Translations under genes and position numbers: made by a program | Part shown: positions 6,005 through 6,631 of the stretch, in pieces | Layout of the letters: every line of letters starts with the position of its first letter | How positions within the stretch are numbered: the first letter of the stretch is position 1 | The notes under the pieces: model-generated | The model's database searches: none | The model's input: the letters and a program-made list of their open reading frames with translations, nothing else | What the model was told of the DNA's origin: nothing | Assembly (NCBI GenBank): GCA_035493955.1 | Contig: DATJHI010000027.1 | Coordinates: 1-6,631, forward strand | DNA: 6,631 nucleotides | Direction of reading: 5' to 3' | From: NCED01 sp035493955 | GTDB lineage: Bacteria > Pseudomonadota > Alphaproteobacteria > Caulobacterales > Caulobacteraceae

Positions 6005-6041
6005 GCCAAAACAAAAAGAGACCAAACCTTGCGGTTTGGCC
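6005..6041 (-). terminator. Rho-independent terminator of the rRNA operon
   Basis: On the minus strand CCAAACC (6028-6022 complement side) pairs with GGTTTGG around a GCAA tetraloop (stem bases 6033-6039 and 6022-6028), extendable by a G-T and a G-C pair. It is followed by TCTCTTTTTGTTTT (6020-6007). The stem begins 11 nt after the tRNA CCA end, which is where an rRNA operon should terminate before ogt. Confidence 0.9.
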
Positions 6042-6050
6042 CCTGATCTT

Positions 6051-6127
<77 letters not shown>

Positions 6128-6193
6128 GCAAAGCTGTAGCAAAAGAGACGTGAAATGGAGGGTTGTGACCTTGAGAACTCGTCTGTCTTGCGG

Positions 6194-6310
6194 ACCTGGC
6201 GGCGACCTACTCTCCCGCGCCTTAAGACGAAGTACCATTGGCCCTGGGGGACTTAACGACCGAGTTCGGAATGGGATCGGGTGGGGAACCCCCGGCAAAG
6301 CCACCAGGTC
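6194..6310 (-). rRNA. rrf: 5S ribosomal RNA
   Basis: The minus strand holds a complete 5S rRNA of about 117 nt. The terminal helix is GACCTGG (6310-6304) with CCAGGTC (6200-6194). The conserved internal segments CCCATTCCGAACTCGG and GGGAGAGTAGG are present in the expected places. Ends are set from the terminal stem and could be off by one or two bases. It lies 94 nt after the 23S end and 66 nt before the initiator tRNA; I see nothing further in that 66-nt spacer. Confidence 0.95.
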
Positions 6311-6364
6311 GGCAAGATAGACGAGAAGATATTGTCTTGGATTGGCAAATCAGAAGCCACTTCA

Positions 6365-6383
6365 GCGGCGACTTCGTCGCCGC
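6365..6383. other. Perfect hairpin in the 23S-5S spacer
   Basis: GCGGCGAC (6365-6372) and GTCGCCGC (6376-6383) form a perfect 8-bp stem with a three-base loop in the 94-nt spacer between 23S and 5S. It may be a processing signal or simply spacer structure. There is no T-tract after it in either direction. Confidence 0.7.
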
Positions 6384-6404
6384 GCATGGGCTTAACTGAG
6401 GTAA

Positions 6405-6631
6405 CGATCAAGCCTATCGAGCGATTAGTACCAGTAAGCTTCACGGGTCGCCCCGCTTCCACACCTGGCCTATCAACGTGGTGGTCTACCACGGCTCTCA
6501 GCGAAGCCTTGTTTTGAGGTTAGTTTCCCGCTTAGATGCTTTCAGCGGTTATCTATTCCATACTTAGCTACCCTGCTGCGCGGCTGGCGCCACGACAGGT
6601 CCACCAGAGGTATGTCCATCCCGGTCCTCTC
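6405..6631 (-). rRNA. rrl: 23S ribosomal RNA, 3' end (partial)
   Basis: About 227 nt of the 3' end of 23S rRNA (domain VI) lie on the minus strand. Recognisable universal segments include GAGAGGACCGGGATGG at the window edge, which is the 3' side of the sarcin-ricin loop region, then CGCTGAAAGCATCTAAGCGG, and near the end CACGTTGATAGGCC and CTGGTACTAAT. The 3' end is placed near 6405 by comparison with the usual end just after the GGTACTAAT helix; uncertainty is a few bases. Confidence 0.95.

Noticed and set aside
5993..6005. CGCCA/TGGCG hairpin just upstream of ogt
   Set aside because: A 5-bp stem in GC-rich DNA is expected by chance and does not match a known operator.

Overview
The window is GC-rich, bacterial and almost fully packed, and every gene I can support lies on the minus strand, so transcription runs from base 6631 toward base 1. 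The rRNA and tRNA sequences, direct-repeat LexA boxes (GTTC-N7-GTTC), an imuA-imuB-dnaE2 cassette and palindromic repeats with a CCTTCTCCC/GGGAGAAGG stem point to an alphaproteobacterium, most likely Caulobacterales (Caulobacter/Phenylobacterium-like). The order-level guess is from memory and is not a search result.

Layout in transcription order. (1) 6631-6005: the distal end of an rRNA operon: the 3' end of 23S, a spacer with a hairpin, 5S rRNA, initiator tRNA-Met with encoded CCA, then a Rho-independent terminator. (2) 5961-5413: ogt, a methylated-DNA--protein-cysteine methyltransferase with an intact PCHR active site. (3) 5399-5371: a probable promoter with a perfect LexA box in its spacer and -10. 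(4) 5352-4603: an endonuclease III-like HhH-GPD glycosylase with a [4Fe-4S] cysteine motif. (5) 4606-3674: imuA, whose ATG overlaps the glycosylase stop codon and whose first ~60 codons are a palindromic repeat pair. (6) 3801-2245: imuB, overlapping imuA by 128 nt. (7) A short palindromic repeat that carries the dnaE2 ribosome-binding region. (8) 2201 to the window edge: dnaE2 (imuC), cut off after 733 codons.

The genes form a DNA-damage-response block. Ogt directly reverses O6-alkylguanine. The glycosylase, ImuA, ImuB and DnaE2 appear to form one SOS-induced operon; the last three are the mutasome that performs error-prone translesion synthesis. The least ordinary points are: a base-excision glycosylase at the head of the mutasome operon; a second LexA box exactly at the glycosylase/imuA junction; a RIME/RPE-like palindromic element read in frame at the imuA 5' end; a hairpin covering the dnaE2 Shine-Dalgarno; and a marked change in codon choice partway through dnaE2 that suggests a mosaic gene. 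I see no CRISPR, prophage, insertion sequence or entirely unknown system.
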